DNA of 64,000 bases from SZUA-309 sp965232595. GTDB taxonomy: Bacteria; Pseudomonadota; Gammaproteobacteria; Pseudomonadales; Azotimanducaceae. The stretch spans positions 868,001 through 932,000 of the forward strand of contig OZ246983.1 of the NCBI GenBank assembly GCA_965232595.1. The letters are read 5' to 3'. This document shows positions 53,059 to 61,823 of the stretch, in pieces (position 1 is the stretch's first letter; every line of letters begins with the position of its first letter). The position numbers and the translations under genes were made by a program. The notes beneath the pieces were generated by a model. It worked only from the letters and a program-made list of their open reading frames with translations. It searched no databases and had not been told where the DNA came from.

Positions 53059-53971
53059 GAGTCACCTCCCCGCCCGGCGCGGCGTTCACTTCTCTGAACA
53101 CGGTTTCCAGGTCGCGGCGCTTCACGGTCAGCTCGTAAAGCGGCTGACCCGCCCCGATCACCGCTTCGGCGATGGCCCGGCCCGCCGCATCCTGATCCCC
53201 TTCGAAAGAGACCTCCCAGTGGCCCTGGCCACCATCGTGCACCTCCGTCACCGACCCGAGGCCGCTCAGCAGGCTCGACAGGTTTGCGTCCGATCCGCTG
53301 CGCAGCTGGTAGCGGTTGCTGTCCTTCAGGTCCGCCAGCCGCTCGTCCAGCACCAGGCCGCCACCGCGGAGGATGATGGCGCGATCACAGATGGCATCCA
53401 CCTCCTGCATGATGTGGGTGGAGAGAATGACGGTTGCGCTCTCAGCCAGGCGCTCGATGAGCTCCCGCATGTGCTGGGTCTGGCTCGGGTCCAGGCCGTT
53501 GGTCGGCTCGTCGAGAATCAGCAGTTTCGGCTCGTGCAGGATCGCCTGGGCAACACCGACCCGCTGCTTGAAGCCACGGGAGAGCGTGGCGATCGGGTCA
53601 AGCGCCTTGGACTCGAGCTCGGTGGCTTCAATGGCCCGGCGCACGGCGCTGGGCGCGTCGATGCCGCGGATCTCGGCGGCGTAGTCCAGATAGTCGGCCA
53701 CCGACATCTCGGGGTACAGCGGCAGGTTTTCCGGCAGGTAGCCGAGGCTCGCCTGCACCCGGGTTGCATCCTCGCTCAGATCCACCCCGTCCACCCGCAC
53801 CGAGCCGGCGCTCGGCTCCAGATAGCCGGTGAGCATCTTCATGATGGTGGTTTTGCCCGCCCCGTTGTGGCCGAGCAGGCCGACGATCTCGCCCTGGCCG
53901 ATGGAGAAGCTGACGTCACTGACTGCCAGAAAATCCCCGTAGCGGCGGGTCAACCGATCCGCTTCGATCAT
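53048..53971 (-). CDS. ABC transporter ATP-binding protein (GldA-like)
   Basis: 307 residues from the ATG at 53971, preceded by GAGGAAACCGC. Walker A GHNGAGKTT, signature LSRGFKQRVGVAQAI and Walker B LLILDEPTNGLDP are complete, and the D- and H-loops follow (ILSTHIMQEVDAI). It powers the permease encoded by the overlapping next gene. First of three genes in the operon. Confidence 0.95.
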   Translation of the reverse strand: MIEADRLTRRYGDFLAVSDVSFSIGQGEIVGLLGHNGAGKTTIMKMLTGYLEPSAGSVRVDGVDLSEDATRVQASLGYLPENLPLYPEMSVADYLDYAAEIRGIDAPSAVRRAIEATELESKALDPIATLSRGFKQRVGVAQAILHEPKLLILDEPTNGLDPSQTQHMRELIERLAESATVILSTHIMQEVDAICDRAIILRGGGLVLDERLADLKDSNRYQLRSGSDANLSSLLSGLGSVTEVHDGGQGHWEVSFEGDQDAAGRAIAEAVIGAGQPLYELTVKRRDLETVFREVNAAPGGEVTHAA

Positions 53972-54074
53972 GCGGTTTCCTCGATTCACGGAATTTGCGA
54001 AGGCCGAAAAATAGGCAATCAGCGGCAAATTTCAAGGGGGTGTCCGGCCGCACCGTGCCTGGTACGGTGCTGGC

Positions 54075-54680
54075 ATGAGCGAAACACTGACCATTGCCGG
54101 GCCGACCGGCAGCCTCGAGGCCAGCCTCTCGGGCCCGGACGGCGTGCCGAGCCGGATTGCCGTTCTCTGCCATCCCCATCCCCTGTACGGCGGCTCCATG
54201 GACGACATGGTGCTGGGCGTGCTGGCCGGCGCGCTGACGCAGCGGGGGGTGGCCTGCGTCCGCTTCAACTTCAGGGGCGTGGGGCGCAGCGAAGGGTCTC
54301 ACGACGGCAAGGGTGGCGAGGTGGAGGATCTGCAGGCGGTCATCGGCTGGGCCCGGGACAGCTACCCGGATGCGGCGCTCAGCCTCGGTGGTTATTCGTT
54401 CGGCGCCAGCACGGTCTGCCAGCTGTTGGGCCAGGACGATCGACCACCGCTCGAGCGGGTGCTGCTGATTGCTCCGCCCGTCGGCAAACTGCCGGTTCCG
54501 GAACCGGACGGCAGCGTGCCGGTGGACGTTTTCGCGGGCGATGCGGATGCCTTCGTCGAGCAGAGCGCGCTGGCCGGCTGGAGCAATGCGGACGTGCATC
54601 TGCTGCCTGGCGCGGATCACTTCTTCGGCGGCCGCTGGCAGGAGCTGGAAACGGAGATCGGCGTAGCGCTGGACCGCTGA
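54075..54680 (+). CDS. Alpha/beta hydrolase (DUF-type CocE/YfhR-like)
   Basis: 201 residues. IAVLCHPHPLYGGSMDDMVL and VRFNFRGVGRSEGSHDGKGGEVEDLQAVIGW are the signature of a small alpha/beta hydrolase family; the nucleophile elbow is GGYSFGAS and His lies in GADHFFGG. The acid is probably Asp in AGDADAFV. Substrate unknown. Ends 3 bp before the convergent nnrU-type gene. Confidence 0.88.
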   Translation: MSETLTIAGPTGSLEASLSGPDGVPSRIAVLCHPHPLYGGSMDDMVLGVLAGALTQRGVACVRFNFRGVGRSEGSHDGKGGEVEDLQAVIGWARDSYPDAALSLGGYSFGASTVCQLLGQDDRPPLERVLLIAPPVGKLPVPEPDGSVPVDVFAGDADAFVEQSALAGWSNADVHLLPGADHFFGGRWQELETEIGVALDR

Positions 54681-54683
54681 GCC

Positions 54684-55370
54684 TCAGAGAATCCGTACCC
54701 CGCTCACCCACTCGTGGCCCCAGGAGAGGGCCGCGTAGCCGGCCAGGCCCAGCAGAACGGGCAACCACAGCTCACCGAGCACCAGCCGGTTCCTGCCTCT
54801 GAGGATGGCCAGGAAAGGCACGTTGGAGGTGGTGGCCGCGTAGGCAGCCCAGCTTTCGCCCAGCGCCGCTGCTTTCTTGCGATCCATGGCCACGGTGCCG
54901 AGGGCAGCCAGCACCGCAAAAGCCGAGAAGAACACCACCGAGTTGGCATCCCCGTTGGCCAGCACGTGGGTCACCGACCAGAGCAGCACGCCCCATTGAA
55001 ACGGGTGCCGGGTGATCCGGGTGACGCCCCGGGCCAGATCTTTGCCCTGCTCCCCCTCGAGCAGGTTCTCCGCCCCCACCAGGGTCGGGTTCTTCACCAG
55101 GAAACCGCCTATGGCCAGGATCAGCGCGATGGGCATGACCACCCGCGCCACCATGTACAGCTCCGGGGATGGCATCCAGAAGTAGTCGTAGCGAGGCAGC
55201 TCGTTGTACAGCCAGATCAGATAGCTCAACGTGGCGGCGGCGATCAGCGAGTAAACCACCAGGAAGCCGCGCTCCCCCACGGCCCCGACCAGTCGCGCCC
55301 GAAGCGGCGAGCTGCTGATGCCAAGATGGGTGCCGACGAACAGCAGCGCTGCCAGGGAAATGTAGGTCAT
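54684..55370 (-). CDS. nnrU: NnrU family membrane protein
   Basis: 228 residues with about six transmembrane helices. AALLFVGTHLGISSSPLRARLVGAVGERGF, PTLVGAENLLEG and RGVTRITRHPFQWGVLLWSVTHVLANGD are the NnrU signature. NnrU is linked to nitrite and NO reductase function in denitrifiers and is related to zeta-carotene isomerase (Z-ISO); its exact role is not settled. The ATG at 55370 is chosen since the longer frame would run into the divergent SDR promoter. It lies 24 kb from nirS and 30 kb from norCB. Confidence 0.88.
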   Translation of the reverse strand: MTYISLAALLFVGTHLGISSSPLRARLVGAVGERGFLVVYSLIAAATLSYLIWLYNELPRYDYFWMPSPELYMVARVVMPIALILAIGGFLVKNPTLVGAENLLEGEQGKDLARGVTRITRHPFQWGVLLWSVTHVLANGDANSVVFFSAFAVLAALGTVAMDRKKAAALGESWAAYAATTSNVPFLAILRGRNRLVLGELWLPVLLGLAGYAALSWGHEWVSGVRIL

Positions 55371-55453
55371 GGGGCGGAGAATCCCGTTGGTGGCCAGGTC
55401 GGCGGTTAGGCTATGGTATTCGCGGAGTCTGCAACAGGGAAACAGGGGAGCAA

Positions 55454-56263
55454 ATGAACCGACTGCAAGGCAAAACCGCGCTGGTAACCGGAGCCGCAAG
55501 AGGCCTGGGCGCAAAGATCGCCGAGCGCTTCAGCGACGAAGGGGCCGACGTGATCATCAACGATCTGTCGCTGGCCGCAGCTGAAGCCACGGCGAAGCGC
55601 CTGGGCGGGCAGGCCGTGGCGGCGGACGTCAGCGATTCGGCTTCGGTTGCCGCCATGTTCGAGGCCGTCTCCGGCATGACCGATCGCATCGACATCCTGG
55701 TCAACAACGCCGGGATCAGCGGTCTCGAGGGCGACAACGATGCTCAGGAACGCATCCGGCTGCGGGCCGAAGCGCTGGCCAGCGGCGAGGAGCCATCGGA
55801 AGAGCTGGATGGCGGCATCGTCGAGGTGACCGACGAGAAGTGGCACCGCATGCTCGCCGTGCACATGGACGGCACCTTCTTCTGCTGTCGCGGCGCGGTC
55901 CCGCTGATGCCGGACGGCGCGGCCATCATCAACCTGGGCAGCATCATGGGCACCTTCGGTCGCAGCGGCGGGGTCGCCTACTGCGCCGCCAAGGCCGGCA
56001 TCCTCGGCTTCACCCGGGCCCTGGCCCACGAGCTGGCGCCGCGTAACATACGAGTAAACGGGATCGCGCCGGGCTGGATTCACACCGACATGACGGAGCC
56101 CATGGCGCCCATGCATCCTTTCCTGGAGATGCAGACGCCCATGGGACGTCTCGGCGAGCCGGACGACATCGCCTGGTGCGCCGTGTACCTGGCCAGCCCG
56201 GAAGCCGGTTTCGTCACCGGCCAGACCCTGTCGCCCAACGGCGGCTGGTACATGAGCCAGTAG
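55454..56263 (+). CDS. Short-chain dehydrogenase/reductase
   Basis: 269 residues, classical SDR. Cofactor loop TGAARGLGAKIA, NNAG motif LVNNAGIS, catalytic Ser in NLGSIMG, and YCAAK for Tyr and Lys. VNGIAPGWIHTDM and GEPDDIAWCAVYLAS follow as usual. A 30-residue insertion after the NNAG strand (about 95-125) is acidic and unusual. It lies 24 bp upstream of the candidate selenoprotein gene and is likely cotranscribed. RBS AGGGGAGCAA. Confidence 0.93.
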   Translation: MNRLQGKTALVTGAARGLGAKIAERFSDEGADVIINDLSLAAAEATAKRLGGQAVAADVSDSASVAAMFEAVSGMTDRIDILVNNAGISGLEGDNDAQERIRLRAEALASGEEPSEELDGGIVEVTDEKWHRMLAVHMDGTFFCCRGAVPLMPDGAAIINLGSIMGTFGRSGGVAYCAAKAGILGFTRALAHELAPRNIRVNGIAPGWIHTDMTEPMAPMHPFLEMQTPMGRLGEPDDIAWCAVYLASPEAGFVTGQTLSPNGGWYMSQ

Positions 56264-56287
56264 GCTTAAAGACGAGGGGAGAAAGAC

Positions 56288-57352
56288 ATGTACGATGACT
56301 CACTGCCGCTGAGCCCACAGCTCCGGGCTGCCCACGACGCCGCCCTGATCAGCATCTGCGAGCCGGGCCCGAGCTGGACCGGCGCCGAGCGCCGGGCCAT
56401 GGTCGAGAGCGCCCGGGCGGCTACCGATTGCACTTACTGCGCGGAGCGGAAAGCAGCGCTGTCACCAAACAGCGTTACCGGCGAGCACCAGGATCCCACC
56501 GATCTGCCGCCGCTGGTGGTGGACGCGATCCATCGTGTGCGAACCGATCCGGCCCGGCTCACCCGCAGCTGGTTCGAAACGGTTGCCGCGGAGATCGGCC
56601 AGCCGGCCTACGTGGAGCTGGTCAGCGTCGTCAACACCTCGGTGATCATCGACACCCTGCACGCGGCGCTCGACCAGCCCCTGCCGGCTCTCCCTCAGCC
56701 AAGCGCCGGCGACCCGACGCAGGCGGCCACCGGCGACGTGGTGGATGACGGTGCCTGGGTGCCGATCACCCGCGCCGCCAGGGACATGGCCGACACCGGG
56801 CTGCCGATGGTGCCCAACATCTTTCGCGCCATGGGCCTGGTCCCTGAGGCGGTTGCGCTGTTCTTCAGCACCTTCCGCCCGCACTACGCGCTGAAGGACA
56901 TCGAGCTGTCGATCACTCAGGCGCAGGCCGAGCTGGTCGCATCCAGGGTCAGCGCCTGGAACGAGTGCTTCTACTGAACCACCTCACATACCATGCTGCT
57001 CCGTGCGAGCGGCGAGAAAGAAGCGGTCGACTACGACCTGACCGCGGTCACGGACCGGACCAGAGACTCCGGGGTCGCCCACGGCGAGCTGCTTACCCTG
57101 CTGGCCGAGCAGACGGCCGGCAGCGCCTGGCAGGCGCTGCAGCAGACCCTGGCCACCGCGAAAGAGGTGATGGGTGAGCAGCAGGCCGTGGACGCGCTGG
57201 TGGTCGCCAGCGCCTTCAACGGCATCACCCGGGTCGCTGATGCGACCGGCATCCCGCTGGATGAAAACACCGAAGAGACGACGATCGCCATGCGGGAAGC
57301 CGTGGGGCTCGATGACTTTCAGTACGCCGTGAAAACCACGCGGTACGGTTAG
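56288..57352 (+). CDS. AhpD-like peroxidase, candidate selenoprotein (TGA at 56975-56977)
   Basis: Read through one TGA, this is a single 354-residue protein; called normally it splits into 229 and 119 residues, both in the same frame with only 15 bp between. The TGA (codon 230) falls in ECFY-[TGA]-TTSH. Glu215, Cys227, the TGA and His234 spell E-x11-C-x2-C-x3-H, the AhpD active-site signature, with the TGA in place of the second cysteine. A SECIS-like stem-loop follows (56995-57013). Selenocysteine insertion is thus the best reading. The N-terminal half has a degenerate AhpD-like motif (CTYC at 48-51), so the protein may be two AhpD-like halves. Role: probably peroxide or organic hydroperoxide reduction with a thiol partner. 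AGGGGAGAAAGAC precedes the ATG. Sel genes are not in the window. A nonsense mutation is the alternative. Confidence 0.75.
56995..57013 (+). promoter_or_regulatory. Candidate bacterial SECIS stem-loop
   Basis: Seven perfect or G-U pairs (GCTGCTC with GAGCGGC) close a five-base loop CGTGC that has G in its second position. The loop starts 24 nt after the in-frame TGA. Bacterial SECIS elements lie directly after the UGA inside the coding sequence, with the apical loop about 16-37 nt away and a G among its first loop bases, so spacing and shape fit. SelB binding cannot be shown from sequence. Confidence 0.6.
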
Positions 57353-58962
57353 CCGCCTTCGGGCAGGCCGGCGCTCCGCAGGGCGGCTGCCGAGCGCTGC
57401 ATCACCTCCGGATCACGATACAGGTTCGGCGAGATGAACCGGGCCACCGTGTAGGTCGGATCCATCTTCAGCGTTGCCTCCACTTCCCGGCGCGCGGCAT
57501 CCATGTCGCCCATCAGCCCGTAGACAACCGCCATGCTGGTGTGGGCGTAGAGAAAGTCCGGGTACTGCGCCAGGCAGCGCCTGAAGGTCTGGATGGCGTC
57601 CTCGTAGCGCTCGGCGTTGCGATACGCCGTTCCCAGCACGCCTAACTTCACCGAGTTGACCGTCGGGCACAGCCGCATCGCCTGCTCCAGCGATCGCACC
57701 GCATCTTCGAACTCGCCACGGAACATCTGCACCCAGCCCTGAAAGAACCAGGCGTCGTCGAAACTCGGCATGCGGGCGACGGCGCGCTGAGCCGAGTCGA
57801 GCGCACCGTCCAGGTCTCCCGCCAGCGCCCGGAACTCCGTATCGCCAGTCAGCGCGTGGGCATCCTCCGGATCGATGCCGAGCGCTCGATCAACCCACTC
57901 CTTGAGCAGGGGCAGGGACTCAGCAGGATCGTCCCAGCCAACGACGATGGCGAAGCCGTAAGAGGTCACCAGCCAGACGTAGCCGAGAATGGAATCGGGT
58001 TCCCGCTCGATGAACTCGTGGAAGTGCGCTCGCGCCCGCATGGTGGCCGCGCGATCGTACTTGTAGTGCTCGTGAATGCCCTTGTAGAGCAGCTGACCCG
58101 CCTCCGGATCCTGGATGCGGCTGCGCCGATGCCGAGCCTGCTCGCCCCCCACCAGCTCCACCTCCAGGGCGGTCACGATTGCCGCGTTGAGCTCGTCCTG
58201 AACAGTGAACGCATCGGCCAGCGCCCGATCAAATCGATTGGACCAGATCGCTTTGCCGTTGCGGGCATCCTCCAGGGTTGCCGTAACGCGAATCTGCTCT
58301 CCGGCCCGGCGAACGCTGCCCTGCAGGACGAAGTTGACGCCAAGCTGGCGGGCAATCTGCTGCGCGGTTTCCGAGCTACCTTTGAAAGGGAAAGTTGCGT
58401 TCCTGGAGACGACGAACAGCTCCGGGATGTGTGCCAGATCCGCGATGATGTCTTCCACCAGGCCGTCGCAGAAAAACTCCTGCTCGGGATCCGAGCTCAT
58501 GTTGGTGAACGGCAGGACCGCCACCGAGCGCTCATGGCGGATGCTCGTCTGCGGGGCACCGAACTCCGCGCCGGTATCAGCCGCCAGGCAGCTCTGCACG
58601 CCGGCGAGCAAGGCCTCGACGCCCGCCTCATTGTCCGGCCAGCCCGGTATGAACACCGTTTGCGCCGAGCGGAATCCCAGAGGCGGCCGGACATCGTCGA
58701 TCACCAGGGGAACCAGGCACTGACGCTCCAGCCCGCTGCTGGCCTCATCGCGGCACCAGTGAGAACCGACTGACTGCTCCGACCAGGCGACCACCACGCA
58801 GCGTGCGTTATCCAGCGCCTCCTGGATCTTTTCCGCAAAGCTGGGCCCGGCAACCAGGGCCCTGTCCCACCAGACAGACCAGCCCTCGGCCTCGAGCAGC
58901 GCCACCAGCGGCTCTATGCGCTGGCGGTCTTCGGAAGCGTAAGAGAGAAAGATGTCGTCCAT
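57349..58962 (-). CDS. TIR domain, TolB-like domain and TPR protein
   Basis: 537 residues from the ATG at 58962 with GGGGGAGGCATC before it. TIR domain at about 1-140: DIFLSYASEDR, GWSVWWDR and SHWCRDE, where Glu73 is in the place of the NADase glutamate. A TolB-like/FlgO-like domain at about 150-280 (SVAVLPFTNMSSDPEQEFFCDGLVEDI) and four to five TPRs to the end follow. The TolB-TPR part is common in adenylate cyclase-type regulators; here TIR takes the place of the cyclase or DNA-binding head. It may be a signalling or defence protein. Its stop overlaps the stop of the selenoprotein gene by three bases. Confidence 0.88.
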   Translation of the reverse strand: MDDIFLSYASEDRQRIEPLVALLEAEGWSVWWDRALVAGPSFAEKIQEALDNARCVVVAWSEQSVGSHWCRDEASSGLERQCLVPLVIDDVRPPLGFRSAQTVFIPGWPDNEAGVEALLAGVQSCLAADTGAEFGAPQTSIRHERSVAVLPFTNMSSDPEQEFFCDGLVEDIIADLAHIPELFVVSRNATFPFKGSSETAQQIARQLGVNFVLQGSVRRAGEQIRVTATLEDARNGKAIWSNRFDRALADAFTVQDELNAAIVTALEVELVGGEQARHRRSRIQDPEAGQLLYKGIHEHYKYDRAATMRARAHFHEFIEREPDSILGYVWLVTSYGFAIVVGWDDPAESLPLLKEWVDRALGIDPEDAHALTGDTEFRALAGDLDGALDSAQRAVARMPSFDDAWFFQGWVQMFRGEFEDAVRSLEQAMRLCPTVNSVKLGVLGTAYRNAERYEDAIQTFRRCLAQYPDFLYAHTSMAVVYGLMGDMDAARREVEATLKMDPTYTVARFISPNLYRDPEVMQRSAAALRSAGLPEGG

Positions 58963-59062
58963 GATGCCTCCCCCGCAGATCAGCTTAGGGGAAGCTCCTG
59001 ATTCCGGCAAACAGGCTGGCTGACGCATAATGTTGCAGATCAGCAACGAACGGGGATGCCCC

Positions 59063-59434
59063 ATGGCAACCGACAACGTCACCATCATCCGCGAGTTCAT
59101 CGAGGCCTGGTCTTCCCTGGACGCCGACCGGCTGGCCGACTACTTCACCGAGGACGGCACCTATCACAACATGCCGACCCAGCCGGTGACGGGTAAGGAG
59201 AACGTGCGCGCCTTCATCAAAGGGTTCCTGGCCACCTGGAACGAAACTCAGTGGGACGTGGTGCACATCCTCGGCGCCGGCGACGTGGTGATCGCCGAGC
59301 GTCTCGATCGAACCAAGACCTCCCAGGGGGATGTGGATCTGCCCTGCACCGGCGTGTTCGAGATGGAAGGCGGCAAGATCAAAGTCTGGCGCGACTACTT
59401 CGACCTCAACACCTTCATGAGCGCCATGACCTGA
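59063..59434 (+). CDS. SnoaL/limonene-epoxide-hydrolase-like protein
   Basis: 123 residues from the ATG at 59063. IIREFIEAWSSLDADRLADYFTEDGTYHNMP, then FLATWNETQWDVVHILGAGDVVIAERLDR and FEMEGGKIKVWRDYFDLNTF, a cone-shaped alpha-beta barrel of the SnoaL-like fold and close to limonene-1,2-epoxide hydrolase, which uses Asp-Arg-Asp; the Arg in ERLDR and Asp in WRDYFD are present. Epoxide hydrolysis is likely but not certain. Another epoxide hydrolase-like gene is 1 kb away. Confidence 0.85.
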   Translation: MATDNVTIIREFIEAWSSLDADRLADYFTEDGTYHNMPTQPVTGKENVRAFIKGFLATWNETQWDVVHILGAGDVVIAERLDRTKTSQGDVDLPCTGVFEMEGGKIKVWRDYFDLNTFMSAMT

Positions 59435-59438
59435 CCGC

Positions 59439-60320
59439 TCAGGCGGAACGCGTCAGCTCGTCGATGGCTTCGACGATCTCCGGCCAGAGGGCCTCAGGGA
59501 GGTCGTGGCCCATCCCTTCGACCACCTTCAACGTCGAGCCTCTGAGCGCCTGGTGGGTATCGTGCCCGCCTTCGACCCTGACCAGAGGATCGTCGGAACC
59601 GTGAATGACCAGCGCGGGTAGCTCCAGCGCCTCCAGCGCCGGGCGCCGGTTGCCGTGCGCGGCGATGGCCGCCATCTGCCGGGCAACACCCTCAGGGTAG
59701 AACGCCCGGTCGTAACCTTCCGCCGCTTTCGCCCGTGCCTCCTCGTCCGGCGTCGGGTAGCCCGGTGAGCCGATCACCTTGCCCACCCGCACGGTCCGCT
59801 CGATGGCTTCCTCCCGGTTGGTCGCCGCCGGGCTCAACATCGCCGCGATCGCCTCATCCGTGCTCGGCGGCAGCTCCGGATTGCCGGTGGAGGACATGAT
59901 GGAAGTCAGCGTGTGCACGCGTTCCGGTGCCGCCAGCGCCATGGTCTGGACGATCATCCCACCCATGGACGCACCGCAGATGTGCGCCGCTTCCACCTGC
60001 AGCTCGTCGAGCAGGCCAAAGGCATCCGCCGCCATGTCGTCCAGGCTGTAGGGCGCGCCGGCCGGCTCGCCGGCAATCAGCCGCTCGGCAATCTGGCCCA
60101 TGTCCGGCACGCCCAGGTGGCCGAACTTCTCGGACAGGCCGGCGTCCCGGTTGTCGAACCGGATCACGTAGTGATCCCTGTCGGCCAGCATCTCGCAGAA
60201 GCCATCCCGCCAGTGAATCATCTGGGCGCCGAGCCCCATCACCATGAGCAGCGGACGGCTCGACTGGGAGCCGAAGGTGTCGTACTCGATGGTGATGCCG
60301 TTGGCGTTGATCTGGGCCAT
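59439..60320 (-). CDS. Alpha/beta hydrolase
   Basis: 293 residues from the ATG at 60320 (CGAGGATTCCTC upstream). Core motifs: PLLMVMGLGAQMIHW oxyanion loop, nucleophile GASMGGM, acid in IHGSDDPLV and His in GMGHDLPEA. This fits the aclacinomycin methylesterase-like branch (RFDNRDAGLSEKF). Substrate unknown. Its 3' end lies 4 bp from the SnoaL-like gene, tail-to-tail. Divergent from the epoxide-hydrolase gene across 131 bp. Confidence 0.9.
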   Translation of the reverse strand: MAQINANGITIEYDTFGSQSSRPLLMVMGLGAQMIHWRDGFCEMLADRDHYVIRFDNRDAGLSEKFGHLGVPDMGQIAERLIAGEPAGAPYSLDDMAADAFGLLDELQVEAAHICGASMGGMIVQTMALAAPERVHTLTSIMSSTGNPELPPSTDEAIAAMLSPAATNREEAIERTVRVGKVIGSPGYPTPDEEARAKAAEGYDRAFYPEGVARQMAAIAAHGNRRPALEALELPALVIHGSDDPLVRVEGGHDTHQALRGSTLKVVEGMGHDLPEALWPEIVEAIDELTRSA

Positions 60321-60451
60321 GAGGAATCCTCGGATAATGCAAAGCCGATGATTCTTGCCAATGGGTTGTGGGAGATCAACAACCGAAGTAGCTTCTGCCA
60401 ACGCCCGAACGGGCAACCGATCAGCCAATACTCACAGCCTGGACCAGCGTC

Positions 60452-61396
60452 ATGAAAACTCCGTTCCCCGAATCCGAGATCGTCTCCATCAACGGCATCG
60501 AGCTGGAGGTGTTCAGCGCCGGGCCGACCGATGGGGTGCCGATCGTGCTCTGCCACGGCTGGCCGGAACATGCCTTCTCCTGGCGCCATCAGGTGCCCGT
60601 GCTGGCGGAGGCCGGCTATCACGTGATCGTTCCGAATCAGCGTGGCTACGGGCGCTCGAGCCGGCCGGAGCCCGTCGAGGACTATGACATCACGCACCTG
60701 ACCGGCGATCTGGTGGCGCTGCTGGATCACTACGGCCACCAGCAGGCGGTGTTCGTCGGCCACGACTGGGGAGCCATCATCGTCTGGGCGCTCGCTCAGA
60801 TGCACGCCGATCGGGTTGCCGGGGTGATCAACCTGTCCGTGCCCTTCATGCAGCGCGGCGAGATGCCCTGGGTGGACCTCTGGGAGCAGGCGCTGGGCGG
60901 CGACTTCTACATCGTGCACTTCAACCGGCAGCCCGGCGTCGCCGATGCCGCCTTCGCCGCGAACACCGAGAACCTGCTGCGCAACCTGTATCGGACCGGC
61001 CAGTGGCAGTACGAGCCGGCGGACCTGGGGACCGGCATGCAGATCGTCAACATGGCGACCGCCGCCGAGATGCCCGGCGAGCTGATGATGAGCGAGGAAG
61101 ACCTGGACGTGTTCGTCTCCAGCTTCAACCGCTCAGGCTTCACCGGTGGGATCAACTGGTATCGGAACTTCAACCGGAACTGGGGCATCCTCGGCAACTA
61201 CGAGCAGACCATCAGCCAGCCGACGCTGATGATCTACGGCAGCCACGACATGGTGCCGCCATCACCGGAGCTGGGTGAGATCGTCGCCGACCTGGAAACG
61301 GCCACCTTCGATTGCGGGCACTGGATTCAACAGGAGCGCCCGGCAGAGACCAACCAGGCAATGCTCGACTGGCTCAGCCGCCGCTACCCGGCCTGA
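60452..61396 (+). CDS. Epoxide hydrolase (alpha/beta fold)
   Basis: 314 residues. HGWPE gives the oxyanion loop; GHDWGA holds the nucleophile Asp instead of Ser, typical of epoxide hydrolases and haloalkane dehalogenases. NWYRNFNRNW in the cap supplies a tyrosine for epoxide activation, and DCGHWIQQE the general base His. It would open epoxides to diols in the cytoplasm. Its natural substrate is not known. Confidence 0.93.
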   Translation: MKTPFPESEIVSINGIELEVFSAGPTDGVPIVLCHGWPEHAFSWRHQVPVLAEAGYHVIVPNQRGYGRSSRPEPVEDYDITHLTGDLVALLDHYGHQQAVFVGHDWGAIIVWALAQMHADRVAGVINLSVPFMQRGEMPWVDLWEQALGGDFYIVHFNRQPGVADAAFAANTENLLRNLYRTGQWQYEPADLGTGMQIVNMATAAEMPGELMMSEEDLDVFVSSFNRSGFTGGINWYRNFNRNWGILGNYEQTISQPTLMIYGSHDMVPPSPELGEIVADLETATFDCGHWIQQERPAETNQAMLDWLSRRYPA

Positions 61397-61411
61397 GCCG
61401 GGACCGCCCGG

Positions 61412-61795
61412 CTAGAGGATCGCGATCAGCGCCCCGATCAGGCCACCGGCAATCAGCGCGATGTTTGCCGCCGCCGTGATCAGCATGCCGGGCCCGCGCT
61501 TCTCTGCGTCCTTGGAGTAGGTTCGGAAGTACAGCGCCCGGCCGATCAGGAAGGCCACACCGGCGGCCGCGGCGTACAGCTCGTGCGCGTACCAGGCGGT
61601 GGCATAAAGCGCCGGGATGAAGATGATCAGCTGCTCCAGCGTGTTCTGGTGCGCCCGGTATACCCGCTCGAAGTCCGGATTGCCGCTCACCGCCGGCGCT
61701 GCCACCCCGGTTCGCCCCCGGGCGCCACCCACCTGAACACCGAAGTAAAGGTACTCGATCAGCGCCAGCATGGCGATGATGGTTACGTAAGCCAT
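61412..61795 (-). CDS. MAPEG family membrane protein
   Basis: 127 residues with four transmembrane helices. FERVYRAHQNTLEQLIIFIPALY is the MAPEG hallmark (microsomal glutathione transferase and leukotriene C4 synthase group). It may conjugate or reduce lipid hydroperoxides with glutathione, but bacterial members are largely untested. It lies 28 bp downstream of the thioesterase gene on the same strand. Confidence 0.92.
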   Translation of the reverse strand: MAYVTIIAMLALIEYLYFGVQVGGARGRTGVAAPAVSGNPDFERVYRAHQNTLEQLIIFIPALYATAWYAHELYAAAAGVAFLIGRALYFRTYSKDAEKRGPGMLITAAANIALIAGGLIGALIAIL

Positions 61796-61823
61796 GGTTT
61801 CTCCTCTATCTGCCCGTTTCCGC

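Noticed and set aside
50209..53097. 962-codon plus-strand frame opposite the permease/GldG gene
   Set aside because: Composition artefact of high-GC codon use; its protein is rich in His, Arg, Gln and Gly, with no motif, while the minus strand has clear domains.
56288..56977. Separate 229-residue gene ending at 56977 and a second gene from 56993
   Set aside because: Both are in one frame, and the TGA falls on the AhpD redox residue with His234 at the right distance beyond it. A split gene would break the active site.
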